From contig NZ_CP145809.1 of NCBI RefSeq assembly GCF_038049925.1, positions 2,948,599 to 3,012,598 of the forward strand: a stretch of DNA of 64,000 nt. The letters are read 5' to 3'. Below, piece after piece: positions 17,861 through 26,411 of the stretch. The translations under genes and the position numbers were made by a program. Under the pieces are notes generated by a model, which was not told the origin of the DNA, ran no database searches, and saw nothing but the letters and a program-made list of their open reading frames with translations. Every line of letters begins with the position of its first letter. Position 1 is the first letter of the stretch. Source of the stretch: Georgenia sp. M64 (lineage in GTDB: Bacteria > Actinomycetota > Actinomycetes > Actinomycetales > Actinomycetaceae).

Positions 17861-17901
17861 CGACGACGAAGGCCCGGACCTGGTCCGGGCCTTCGTCGTC
17901 G
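17861..17901. terminator. large perfect hairpin after tRNA-Arg
   Basis: A palindrome with an 18-bp or longer stem (cgacgacgaaggcccgga with its complement, 5-base loop) begins two bases after the tRNA. It is likely the tRNA terminator and, being symmetrical, may also end the convergent tetR transcript. Confidence 0.8.
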
Positions 17902-18040
17902 GAGATCCCGCTCGGCCGGTCCGGGCGCCGGGGCCGGCACGCCCCGGGCGCGGCTGGCATCGACGACACCCGGCCGCCAGGTCGCCGGGACCGCGCGGCT
18001 CGCTCGACGGCACCCGGCCGCGAGGTCGCCGGGACCGGCG

Positions 18041-18628
18041 TCATACCCCCACGGGGACCGGGGCGAGGAGGTCGGCCCAGGGCATCGGCAGGGCGGCGAG
18101 GTAGGAGTCCGCCCGGACCTCGAGGCCGTCGGCGAGGGTGGCCTCGACGGCACCGTAGGAGGCGAAGCCGACCACGCGGGCGGCCGTGCGCAGGTCCGTC
18201 CCGACGTCCTCCCCGCCCTGCCGCGCGACGGCCGCACGGAGGTAGCCCTCCGCACGGTCGACGAGGTGGTCGCACAGGGCGCGCACGAGCGCGGGGTCGC
18301 CGTCGGGGCCGAGCAGACCGGTCAGGACGACCCGCCGGGCCCCGACGTAGCCGAGCAGGGCGTCGAGCCACTCCGCGAAGGTGTCGTGGCTGCCGCCGGC
18401 GGCGGGGGTGAGCCCCTCGGTGAGGTCCTCGACGACGACCGCGGCCACCTCGCCCACCGTGTCGTAGTGCTTGTAGAACGTCGTGCGGTGGATCCCGGCC
18501 GTGCGGCACAGCCGTGCGACGCTGATCTGCCGCAGCGGCGTCGTGGGCAGCAGCTCCGCCATCGCGGCGGTGAGGGCCTCCAGGGTGCGGCGCGTCCTCG
18601 GGTCGACCCTGGCCTGCTCGTCAGTCAT
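18041..18628 (-). CDS. TetR/AcrR-family transcriptional regulator
   Basis: The N-terminal helix-turn-helix (PTTPLRQISVARLCRTAGIHRTTFYKHY) is a textbook TetR DNA-binding domain; the remaining helical ligand domain is not diagnostic. About 195 residues. Two earlier in-frame ATG codons at 18637 and 18640 would add three or four residues, and none of the three has a visible ribosome site. It is followed upstream by the glycerophosphodiesterase gene on the same strand (40-bp gap), a possible target. Confidence 0.9.
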   Translation of the reverse strand: MTDEQARVDPRTRRTLEALTAAMAELLPTTPLRQISVARLCRTAGIHRTTFYKHYDTVGEVAAVVVEDLTEGLTPAAGGSHDTFAEWLDALLGYVGARRVVLTGLLGPDGDPALVRALCDHLVDRAEGYLRAAVARQGGEDVGTDLRTAARVVGFASYGAVEATLADGLEVRADSYLAALPMPWADLLAPVPVGV

Positions 18629-18667
18629 GGGACACATCATGCCGTGCGAAGTGGGGGCCGAGCGCCA

Positions 18668-19432
18668 TCAGTGCCACGGACCGCGCGCCGTCAGCACGTC
18701 GCGGAGGACCCGGGGGCGGTCGGAGACCAGCCCGTCGACGCCGAGATCGAGCAGACGGGTCATCTCCGCCGGCTCGTCGACCGTCCAGACGTGCACCGCG
18801 AGGCCGCGACGGTGGGCGGCACGCAGGAACGGGGCGGTCACGACGGGAACGCCGCGGTGACGCACCGGAACCTGCACGCACACCACCCCGACCTCCGGGC
18901 CCGGGACCCCGCGCACCACCCCGACGGCGCCGCCGGCGATGAGCCGGACCACCGCGCGGCGCCCCAGGGAGCTCGCCACGCCGGGCCCGGTCAGCGCGCG
19001 GAGCCGCTCGAGCCGGGCGTCGTCGAAGGACGCCAGGCAGACCCGGTCGGCGGCCCCGGTTCGGCCGAGCACCTCTACGAGGGGCCCGACGACGGCGTCG
19101 TCCTTGGCGTCGATGTTCACCCGCAGGTCCGGGTAGTCCCCCAGCAGCTCGTCCAGGCGCAGGAGCGGCTCGCCGGCCGTGTCGCGCAGGCGGGAGACCT
19201 CCGCCCACGTCAGGTCCCCGACGGCGGAGCCCACGCCCGCGACCCGCTCGAGGGTCTCGTCGTGGCTGAGCACGACGACGCCGTCGGCGGTGGCCCGCAC
19301 GTCCGTCTCGAGGTAGCGCAGGCCGAGCGCGACCGTGTGCTCGACGGCGGTGCGGGAGTTCTCCGGGACCTCACCGGCCCCGCCGCGGTGGGCGAGGGCG
19401 ACCGGGCCGGGACCGTCGAGGTAGGAGCTCAC
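18668..19432 (-). CDS. glycerophosphodiester phosphodiesterase family protein
   Basis: Hydrolyses glycerophosphodiesters to glycerol-3-phosphate and an alcohol. The TIM-barrel signatures are ALAHRGGAGEVPENS at the N-terminus, YLETDVRATADGVVVLSHDETLERV with the metal-binding Glu/Asp and catalytic His, NIDAK in the middle and VHVWTVDEPAEMTRLLDLGVDGLVSDRP at the end. No signal peptide, so it is cytoplasmic. I prefer the GTG at 19432 (VSSYLDG), about nine bases after an AGGA site; an ATG at 19441 is the alternative. Confidence 0.9.
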   Translation of the reverse strand: MSSYLDGPGPVALAHRGGAGEVPENSRTAVEHTVALGLRYLETDVRATADGVVVLSHDETLERVAGVGSAVGDLTWAEVSRLRDTAGEPLLRLDELLGDYPDLRVNIDAKDDAVVGPLVEVLGRTGAADRVCLASFDDARLERLRALTGPGVASSLGRRAVVRLIAGGAVGVVRGVPGPEVGVVCVQVPVRHRGVPVVTAPFLRAAHRRGLAVHVWTVDEPAEMTRLLDLGVDGLVSDRPRVLRDVLTARGPWH

Positions 19433-19591
19433 GGGGCCCATCCTGCCCGTACCGGAGCCGCGAGCACGCCCGGGCACCCCGCGGGCACCTCACCGGGCGG
19501 TGGGGAAGTTCACCAAAGACGCTCGCACGGGGCTCCCGGCGAGCCGTGCGCCCGGCCGCGGAACGGCGTGATCGTGCGGCTCCGGGCCGCC

Positions 19592-19634
19592 GGGACCAAG
19601 GGCGCAGGACCTTGGGCCGTGGGACCGAAGCCCG
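19592..19634 (+). promoter_or_regulatory. three tandem DosR/DevR-like boxes upstream of adhE
   Basis: Three 14-base elements abut: GGGACCAAGGGCGC (19592), AGGACCTTGGGCCG (19606) and, one base later, GGGACCGAAGCCCG (19621). Each starts with (G/A)GGACC; the middle one fits the hypoxia-regulator motif GGGACyTTnGGCCC except at its ends. A TACGTT hexamer at 19657-19662 could be the -10. Binding is inferred, not shown. Confidence 0.45.
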
Positions 19635-19711
19635 GCTCGGCGCGGGATCTCCGACCTACGTTCTCAAGCAGCAGGCCGGCGACCGGCGCCGGGACCGTCG
19701 AAGGAGCACCA

Positions 19712-22507
19712 GTGGACACCCCCGAGATCGACCAGCTCGTCGCGAAGGGCCTCACCGCCCTCGCCGACTACGCCTCGCTCACCCAGGAGGACGTCGACCG
19801 CATCGTCAAGAAGGCGTCCGTCGCGGCGCTCAACCAGCACGGCGTCCTCGCCGAGGCCGCCGTCGCCGAGACCGGCCGCGGGGTCTTCGAGGACAAGGCG
19901 ACCAAGAACATCTTCGCCTGCGAGCACGTGACCTACTCGATGCGCGACCTGCGCACCGTCGGCGTCATCAACCGCGACGAGCTCAAGGGCATCGTCGAGA
20001 TCGCCGAGCCCGTCGGCGTCGTCGCCGCCGTCACCCCGGTGACGAACCCGACCTCGACCGCCATCTTCAAGGCCCTCATCTGCCTCAAGACCCGCAACCC
20101 CGTCATCTTCGCGTTCCACCCGGGCGCGCAGGACTGCTCGGTGGCCGCGGCCCGCGTGGTGCGCGACGCCGCCGTCGCCGCCGGGGCGCCGGAGGGCTGC
20201 ATCCAGTGGGTGAGCGAGCCCAGCATGGCCGCCACCGGCTCGCTCATGAACCACCCCGGGGTCTCCCTCATCCTCGCCACCGGCGGCAACTCGATGGTCC
20301 GGGCCGCGTACTCCTGCGGCAAGCCGGCCCTCGGCGTCGGCGCGGGCAACGTCCCCGCCTACGTCCACACCAGCGCGAACCTCGAGCGGGCCGCGACCGA
20401 CCTGGTGATGTCGAAGTCGTTCGACAACGGCATGGTGTGCGCCTCGGAGCAGGCCGTCATCCTCGACGACGCCGTCTACGACGAGATGCTCACCCACCTC
20501 GACCGCCTCCACGCCTACCGCGCCACCGCCGCGGAGAAGGCGATGCTCGAGGAGTTCATCTTCGGCGTCGGCGCGAACTCGGAGAACTGCGGCGAGGCCC
20601 GTCTCAACGCCGCCGTGGTGGGCAAGTCCCCCACCTGGATCGCGCGGCACGCCGGCTTCACCGTCCCCGAGGACACCTCGATCATCCTCGCGGAGGTCTC
20701 CGGCGTCGGCCCGCACGAGCCGCTGACCCGGGAGAAGCTGTGCCCCGTTCTGGCGGTCGTGCGCGCCGGCTCCACCGAGGAGGGCATCACCCTCGCCGAG
20801 CGCATGGTCGAGCTCGACGGGCTCGGCCACTCGGCCGTCATCCACGCCAGCGACACCGGGCTCGTCGAGCGCTTCGGCGCCCGGGTCAAGGCCGTGCGCA
20901 TCATCACCAACGCGCCGTCCTCCCTCGGTGGCATCGGCGACATCTACAACGCCTTCATCCCCTCGCTCACGCTCGGGTGCGGCTCCTACGGCCACAACTC
21001 GGTGTCCAACAACGTCTCGGCGGTGAACCTCATCAACATCAAGCGCATCGGCCGTCGCACCAACAACCTCCAGTGGTTCAAGGTGCCCGCCAAGACCTAC
21101 TTCGAGCCGCACGCCATCCGCTACCTCTACGACATGGAGGGCATCGACCGGGTCACGATCGTCACGGACGCGACGATGACGCGGCTGGGCTACGTGGACA
21201 AGATCCGCGACGTCCTGGACCGCCGGGCCCGTCCCGTCGCCCTGCAGGTCATCGACGACGTCGAGCCCGAGCCGTCGATCGGCACGGTGCGCCGCGGCGC
21301 GGAGTCGATGCGGTCGTTCCGCCCGGACACCATCATCGCCCTCGGCGGCGGGTCGCCCATGGACGCCGCCAAGGTGATGTGGCTGCTGTACGAGCACCCC
21401 GAGGTCCGGTTCGAGGACCTGCGGGAGAAGTACCTCGACGTGCGCAAGCGGGCGTTCCGGTTCCCCGCGCTCGGCGAGCTCGCCAAGCTCGTCTGCATCC
21501 CGACCTCCTCGGGCACCGGCGCGGAGGTGACGCCGTTCGCGGTCATCTCCGACCCGGAGACGGGGTACAAGTACCCGCTGGCGGACTACGCCCTGACGCC
21601 CTCGGTCGCGATCGTCGACCCCGAGCTCACCGCCCGGATGCCCTCCAGCCTCGCCGCGGACTCCGGCTTCGACGCCCTCACCCACGCCACCGAGGCCTAC
21701 GTCTCGGTCTACGCCAACGACTTCACCGACGCCCTGGCGCTGCACGCGATCAAGATGGTCTTCGACAACATCGCCACCTCGGTCAACGGCGAGCGCGACG
21801 GGCTGGCCGCGACGGTGATCGGCAAGGCCCGCGAGCGGATGCACAACGCCTCGACCATCGCGGGCATGGCGTTCGGCAACGCCTTCCTCGGCGTCGTGCA
21901 CGCCATGGCGCACACGGTGGGCTCGACCTACCACCAGGTCCACGGCCGCACCAACGCGGTGCTGCTCCCCCACGCGATCCGCTACAACGGCCAGGTCCCC
22001 ACCAAGCTCAGCAACTGGCCCAAGTACGAGACCTACACCGCACCGCAGCGGTTCCAGCAGGTCGCGGCCCACCTCGGCCTGCCGGCCGCCACGCCGGAGG
22101 AGGCCGTCGAGGCCTACGCCCGGGCCGTGGAGGAGCTGCGCGCGTCGCTGGGCATGCCCGGCTCGTTCGCCCAGATGGGCATCGCCGAGGAGGCCTTCGT
22201 CCCGGCGCTGGACACCCTCGCCATGCGGGCCTTCGAGGACCAGTGCGCCCCGGCGAACCCCCGTCTGCCGATGGTCAAGGACATGAAGGACATGATGCAG
22301 GCGGCCTACTACGGCGTCGGCGTGGAGCAGGTCCGGATCGACCGCGCCGCGGTCCGCGACCAGAGCGCGGAGGAGTCCGAGTCCGAGGGCGTGCAGGGAC
22401 CGCGGGTGGTGGTGACCGAGGGGCTGAGCGAGATCCCCGGCGAGGGCACCGCCCCGGCCGACCTCGACGCCTCCATCGCCCGGGCGGACGCCCGGCAGCG
22501 GCGCTGA
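19712..22507 (+). CDS. adhE: bifunctional acetaldehyde-CoA/alcohol dehydrogenase
   Basis: Reduces acetyl-CoA to acetaldehyde and then ethanol, regenerating NAD+ in fermentation; AdhE forms long helical filaments (spirosomes). At 931 residues it matches the family. The N-terminal aldehyde dehydrogenase half has VVAAVTPVTNPTSTAIFK and the catalytic Cys in SFDNGMVCASEQAVI. The C-terminal iron-dependent half has ALGGGSPMDAAKVMW, SGTGAEVTPFAVI and the metal-binding VVHAMAHTVGSTYHQVHGR. About 50 extra C-terminal residues are Glu/Ala/Arg-rich. The GTG start follows AAGGAG at an ideal distance. It is flanked by a terminator and preceded by DosR-like boxes, so it is a single-gene, probably oxygen-controlled unit. 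Confidence 0.97.
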   Translation: MDTPEIDQLVAKGLTALADYASLTQEDVDRIVKKASVAALNQHGVLAEAAVAETGRGVFEDKATKNIFACEHVTYSMRDLRTVGVINRDELKGIVEIAEPVGVVAAVTPVTNPTSTAIFKALICLKTRNPVIFAFHPGAQDCSVAAARVVRDAAVAAGAPEGCIQWVSEPSMAATGSLMNHPGVSLILATGGNSMVRAAYSCGKPALGVGAGNVPAYVHTSANLERAATDLVMSKSFDNGMVCASEQAVILDDAVYDEMLTHLDRLHAYRATAAEKAMLEEFIFGVGANSENCGEARLNAAVVGKSPTWIARHAGFTVPEDTSIILAEVSGVGPHEPLTREKLCPVLAVVRAGSTEEGITLAERMVELDGLGHSAVIHASDTGLVERFGARVKAVRIITNAPSSLGGIGDIYNAFIPSLTLGCGSYGHNSVSNNVSAVNLINIKRIGRRTNNLQWFKVPAKTYFEPHAIRYLYDMEGIDRVTIVTDATMTRLGYVDKIRDVLDRRARPVALQVIDDVEPEPSIGTVRRGAESMRSFRPDTIIALGGGSPMDAAKVMWLLYEHPEVRFEDLREKYLDVRKRAFRFPALGELAKLVCIPTSSGTGAEVTPFAVISDPETGYKYPLADYALTPSVAIVDPELTARMPSSLAADSGFDALTHATEAYVSVYANDFTDALALHAIKMVFDNIATSVNGERDGLAATVIGKARERMHNASTIAGMAFGNAFLGVVHAMAHTVGSTYHQVHGRTNAVLLPHAIRYNGQVPTKLSNWPKYETYTAPQRFQQVAAHLGLPAATPEEAVEAYARAVEELRASLGMPGSFAQMGIAEEAFVPALDTLAMRAFEDQCAPANPRLPMVKDMKDMMQAAYYGVGVEQVRIDRAAVRDQSAEESESEGVQGPRVVVTEGLSEIPGEGTAPADLDASIARADARQRR

Positions 22508-22530
22508 GGGGCGTCCCGCTCCGGCGCTGA

Positions 22531-22560
22531 CGCGGCGGGCACCTCACGGTGCCCGCCGCG
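22531..22560 (+). terminator. adhE terminator hairpin
   Basis: A perfect 13-bp stem (cgcggcgggcacc with 22548-22560) and 4-base loop, 24 bases after the adhE stop, followed by tctcgtc. Confidence 0.85.
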
Positions 22561-22620
22561 TCTCGTCGCCCTCCCCGCGTCGCCCCGCACGGACCCACTC
22601 CCCGCGCCGCGCCGCGCCGA

Positions 22621-22660
22621 GCCGCAGCCGCAGCCGCAGCCGCAGCCGCAGCCGCAGCCG
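22621..22660. repeat. (GCCGCA)6 hexanucleotide repeat
   Basis: Six perfect copies plus GCCG lie between the adhE terminator and the start of the GAF regulator gene, about 83 bases before its ATG. Confidence 0.95.
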
Positions 22661-22742
22661 AGCCTGGCCCCCACCCGCACGAGCCCACCCTGGGCCGCTT
22701 CCCGTGTCGTCCCGCCACGTCGCGGCTGCCCGGTCGGGAAGA

Positions 22743-24641
22743 ATGTCGGCCGTGTGGACGACGGCGTACCTCGACCTGCTCGCGCGCGAGGCCGACCCGG
22801 CGGAGTTCGACCGGCCCGTCGAGGCCGCGCGTCGCGCGGGCGCCGACGCGGCCGCCGTCGCCGAGGTCGAACGGGCCCGCGACTCGGCGCTGCGCGTGCG
22901 CGAGGTCCTCGAGGCCCGGCGCCGGCGTGAGCACGAGCTGTCCGCCCTCTTCCAGACGGCCGGCGACCTCGCCTCGCTCACCGACGTCGACGCCGTCCTG
23001 CACGCCATCGTCAGCCGGTCGCGCGACCTCCTCCACAGCGACGTCGCCTACCTCTCCCTCATGGACGCCGCCGCCGGGGACACCTACATGCGGGTGACCG
23101 TCGGCTGCACCTCCGAGCTGTTCCGTGGGGTCCGGCTCTCCCTCGGGGCGGGGCTGGGCGGGATGGTGGCGCAGACCGGCACCGCGTACGCGACCTCCGC
23201 GTACTTCGAGGACCACCGCATCGACCACACCGCCACCATCGACGCGGCCGTCGCGGACGAGGGGCTGAGCGCGATCCTCGGCGTACCCCTGGTCCTGGGC
23301 GGGCAGCTCATGGGGGTCCTGTACGCGGCGCACCGCTCGGTGCGCCCCTTCGCGGCGGCCGAGATCGCCCTGCTGACCTCCTTCGCCGCGCACGCCGCGA
23401 TCGCGCTCGACAAGGCCCGGGCGCTCAGCGAGACCCGAGCGGCCCTGCGGGACCTGCAGGTCGCCGACGAGATGCTCCGCGCCCGGACGGTGGCCGTCGA
23501 GCGCGCGGCGGAGGCGCACGACCGGTTCTTCGGTCTCGTCCTGCGGGGCGGGGACGCGGCTGCCGTCGCCGCCGAGGTCCGCACGCTCCTCGCCGGCGAC
23601 GTCCTCGTCGTCGACGCCGACGGCACCGTCCTCGCCGCGGCGGGGTCCTCGCAGGGCCCCACCGCCGCCGAGGCAGCGCTCGCCCGCCGCGCCGCGGCCG
23701 CCGGCCGGACGCTGCGCGCCGAGGGCGTTCACGCCGCCCCGGTCGTGGCCGGGGCGGACGCGCTCGGCGCCCTCCTGCTGCGCCGCGGCGAGCCGCTGGA
23801 GGAGGCCGACCGGCGCATCCTCGAACGGGCGGCGCTCGTCAGTGCCCTGCTGCTGCTCTTCCGGCGGTCGGTCGCGGCCGCCGAGGACCGCCTGCGCGGC
23901 GAGCTCCTCGAGGACGTGCTCCTCGACCGCGACGGCTCGGGTCTGCCCGCGCGTGCCCGGCGGGCCGGGATCGACCTCACCGTCCCGCACGCCGTCGTCG
24001 TCGCCGAGATCGCCGGCGAGCGCGGCCTGGCCGCCGACGCCGGGGCCTCCGTCGCCGCCGCGCGCGGCGGGCTCTCGGCGGTGCACGACGGCCGCCTGGT
24101 CATCGTCCTCCCCCACCTCTCCCCCGCCGGTGCCGGCGCCCTGGTCGCGGCCGAGGTGGCCCGGCGGACCGGTCGGTCGCCGACGGCGGGGGTGGCCGGA
24201 CCGGCGGTCGGCAGCCACGAGGTGCGCGCGGCGCACGCCGAGGCGTTGCGCTGCCTGCGCACCCTCCAGGCACTGGGTCGTACGGGCGAGGCGGCCGGCT
24301 CGGCCGACCTCGGCTTCGTCGGGCTGCTCCTCGCCGACGACCGCGACGTGCCCGCCTACGTGCGGTCGGTGCTCGGGCCCGTCCTCGACTACGACGAGCG
24401 GCGCGGGACCGAGCTGGTCGCGACGCTGCACGCGTACTTCGCCGAGGGCACCGCCGTGGCCCGCACCGCTGCGGCGCTGCACCTGCACGCGAACACCGTC
24501 TCCCAGCGCCTGGACCGCGTGACCCGGCTGCTGGGCCCCGACTGGGCCGCACCGGAGCGTCGTCTCGAGGTCCAGCTGGCGCTGCGGCTGGAGGCGCTCG
24601 TCCGGCGCCCCGCCGGACGTCCTACTGCTCGTCCGGGCTGA
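22743..24641 (+). CDS. GAF-domain regulator with PucR/CdaR-type C-terminal HTH
   Basis: A 632-residue regulator. After an N-terminal helical segment comes a GAF domain (about residues 55-215: ALFQTAGDLASLTDVDAVLHAIV through SFAAHAAIALDKA), then a degenerate middle region and a GGDEF-like CdaR segment, and finally the PucR-type helix-turn-helix (about 555-620: LVATLHAYFAEGTAVARTAAALHLHANTVSQRLDRV). The GAF pocket suggests a small-molecule or redox signal. Same strand and directly downstream of adhE but beyond a terminator, so separately transcribed; adhE is an obvious candidate target. Start ATG 22743 (weak GGGAAG) or GTG 22752. Confidence 0.85.
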   Translation: MSAVWTTAYLDLLAREADPAEFDRPVEAARRAGADAAAVAEVERARDSALRVREVLEARRRREHELSALFQTAGDLASLTDVDAVLHAIVSRSRDLLHSDVAYLSLMDAAAGDTYMRVTVGCTSELFRGVRLSLGAGLGGMVAQTGTAYATSAYFEDHRIDHTATIDAAVADEGLSAILGVPLVLGGQLMGVLYAAHRSVRPFAAAEIALLTSFAAHAAIALDKARALSETRAALRDLQVADEMLRARTVAVERAAEAHDRFFGLVLRGGDAAAVAAEVRTLLAGDVLVVDADGTVLAAAGSSQGPTAAEAALARRAAAAGRTLRAEGVHAAPVVAGADALGALLLRRGEPLEEADRRILERAALVSALLLLFRRSVAAAEDRLRGELLEDVLLDRDGSGLPARARRAGIDLTVPHAVVVAEIAGERGLAADAGASVAAARGGLSAVHDGRLVIVLPHLSPAGAGALVAAEVARRTGRSPTAGVAGPAVGSHEVRAAHAEALRCLRTLQALGRTGEAAGSADLGFVGLLLADDRDVPAYVRSVLGPVLDYDERRGTELVATLHAYFAEGTAVARTAAALHLHANTVSQRLDRVTRLLGPDWAAPERRLEVQLALRLEALVRRPAGRPTARPG

Positions 24642-24674
24642 CGACACGGGTCCCGTCCGGACCGGCGGCGTGCC

Positions 24675-26243
24675 TCAGCAGGTGGGCGACGGCTCCTGCG
24701 CGCCGTGCTCGGCGAGCCAGGCGACCGGGTCGACCGTGGTGAGCTGGTCGTCCGTGTGGATCTCGAGGTGCAGGTGCGGACCCGTGGACCGCCCGTTGTT
24801 GCCCACCCCGGCGATGTGCTGCCCGACCTCGACCTCCTCACCGACGTCGACGAGGACACCCGAGGCGTACATGTGCCCGTACCAGCTGTAGAACGTGGTG
24901 CCGTCGAGCTCGTGACGGATCACGACGAGGGTGCCCGACCGGCCGTCCTTGCCGGCGCCCACGTACTCGACCGTCCCGGCGGCCACCGCGTAGATCGGCG
25001 TACCGATGGACCCGGCGAAGTCGCTGCCGGTGTGCTGGCCGAAGATCCCGCTGAGGGGGTCCGAGCGGTTGCCGTACCTCGAGGTGAAGCGATAGGTCCC
25101 GCTCGCCATCGGCATGACCAGCCGGGCCCGCTCCTCCGTCACGGCGGCGCGGGTCCCGCTGGCACCCGTCACCGGCGCGCACCGGAGCGCGTCGCGGTCG
25201 GCGGCACGGGAGGTCTGCAGCACCTCCGCCCGGCTCGCGGCCGCGGGGTCGGCGAGCAGCGCCGCCGGCGCGGGGCCCGCGAGCGCGACGGCGGCGGCGT
25301 CGAGACGGGCCATGGCGCTCGCCGTCGTCGGGATCTCGGCCCGGGCGCTGTCCGCCGGGGTGGCGAAACCGGCCATCGGCGCGGCGATCGTCAGCACGCC
25401 GAGGGCCGACAGGACGGCGGCTCGCGGCGCCCAGCCGGCGACGTGGCGACGTCCGGCACCCGGGGCCGTCGGACGGAGCTGCCGGCGCGAGGGGGGCCGG
25501 GACAGCGTGGGGCCCGCCTCCCCGGCGGCCGGCAGGAGTCCCGGCAGGGCGATGGTCCATGTGGCCGTGTCGTCCGCGGGGGACGAGGGAGCCCGGCCGG
25601 ACGCGGGACCGGCGGCGGGGGCCGGCACGGGGCGCGGCGGGGCGGCCGGGCGGCCGGCACCAGGCGCCGACGGGGCGGGCGCCGTAGCGCCGGCTGCCGA
25701 CACGCTCGCGGGGACCACGGCCTCGACGGGCACGGCGGTCGGCGCGGGCGCCGGAGGCGTCGCCCGGGCAGGTGTTGCGGGCGCCACCGCCCCGGCCGGG
25801 GCAGCCTGCTCGGCCACCACCGCGCCGGCCGGGGCAGCCTGCTCGGCCACCGCTGCGCCGGCCGCGGCCTGCTCCACACGCGTGCGGAGCTCACGCCGGG
25901 AACGGGGCCTCACGTGCGCACCTCCGAGCGCGGCATGAGGAGCGGGCGTGGTGTGCCCGTCCCCGGCGACCCGGACCGCAGCGGCATCGACCTCCGGCCG
26001 ATCGTGCCCGCCGGCGGCGCGCAGGTCGCGCCTGGACCTCACCGGTGCGGGCCGCGACGCCGTCGTGCTCTCCGGCCGGGCGTCGACGACCTCGGACGCG
26101 GCACCGCGCGAGGGTGCGAGGGCCGCAGGAGTCGTTCCGTCCGCGGCCGGCCCTGCGAGGGCCTCGAGGCGGGCGCGCTCAGCCTCGCGGAGCTGACGCC
26201 GGGTCGGCGGTGCCGATGGTTCTGGCACAGCGGGACCTGACAT
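24675..26243 (-). CDS. M23-family peptidoglycan endopeptidase, membrane-anchored
   Basis: A 522-residue wall hydrolase. A long Pro/Ala-rich, disordered N-terminal region (about 1-295) carries four copies of a short basic motif RRxLR (TRRQLR, SRRDLR, SRRELR, SRRQLR). One membrane or signal helix (AAVLSALGVLTIAAPMAGFA) follows. The C-terminal LytM/M23 domain (about 390-515) has the zinc ligands in GQHTGSDFAG and GPHLHLEIHTDD. It cleaves peptide cross-links in the wall. GGAGGT precedes the ATG at 26243. It converges on the GAF regulator gene (33-bp gap). Confidence 0.93.
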   Translation of the reverse strand: MSGPAVPEPSAPPTRRQLREAERARLEALAGPAADGTTPAALAPSRGAASEVVDARPESTTASRPAPVRSRRDLRAAGGHDRPEVDAAAVRVAGDGHTTPAPHAALGGAHVRPRSRRELRTRVEQAAAGAAVAEQAAPAGAVVAEQAAPAGAVAPATPARATPPAPAPTAVPVEAVVPASVSAAGATAPAPSAPGAGRPAAPPRPVPAPAAGPASGRAPSSPADDTATWTIALPGLLPAAGEAGPTLSRPPSRRQLRPTAPGAGRRHVAGWAPRAAVLSALGVLTIAAPMAGFATPADSARAEIPTTASAMARLDAAAVALAGPAPAALLADPAAASRAEVLQTSRAADRDALRCAPVTGASGTRAAVTEERARLVMPMASGTYRFTSRYGNRSDPLSGIFGQHTGSDFAGSIGTPIYAVAAGTVEYVGAGKDGRSGTLVVIRHELDGTTFYSWYGHMYASGVLVDVGEEVEVGQHIAGVGNNGRSTGPHLHLEIHTDDQLTTVDPVAWLAEHGAQEPSPTC

Positions 26244-26321
26244 CGACGAGGACCTCCGGAGGGCGCCGGCCTGTCGACGGCCGAGCGGGAGCACGAGGGG
26301 CGCGAGCCCCGAGGTGGGTTG

Positions 26322-26337
26322 GTGACGAAACAGTAAC
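26322..26337. promoter_or_regulatory. direct repeat GTGAC-N6-GTAAC upstream of the M23 gene
   Basis: Plus-strand GTGACGAAACAGTAAC, two GTnAC half-sites 11 bases apart, about 80 bases before the M23 start. Direct GTnAC repeats with this spacing resemble sites of the cell-wall response regulator MtrA, whose targets include wall hydrolases. Assignment is tentative. Confidence 0.35.
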
Positions 26338-26411
26338 GGACCGATGTCGACGAACCGGGCGATCTCCGCTCTGACGCGCGTGACCTGGCTCACACCGAGG
26401 TGCGGTCCGCG

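Noticed and set aside
17793-18509. Minus-strand frame ending in YWIRTSDLLLRRQTLYPLS
   Set aside because: This is the antisense of tRNA-Arg; the peptide is a well-known artefact of translating a tRNA gene backwards.
17801-19711. In-frame 600-codon extension upstream of adhE
   Set aside because: It crosses the tRNA and the antisense of tetR and the phosphodiesterase gene. AdhE has an excellent ribosome site at its GTG start.
22621-22660. Coding of a poly-(Ala/Ala or Pro/Gln) leader peptide by the hexanucleotide repeat
   Set aside because: No start codon with a ribosome site precedes it in a convincing frame.
26244-26411. c-di-AMP (ydaO) riboswitch upstream of the M23 gene
   Set aside because: Such switches often precede wall hydrolases in actinobacteria, but the conserved core sequences are not found in this 168-bp leader.
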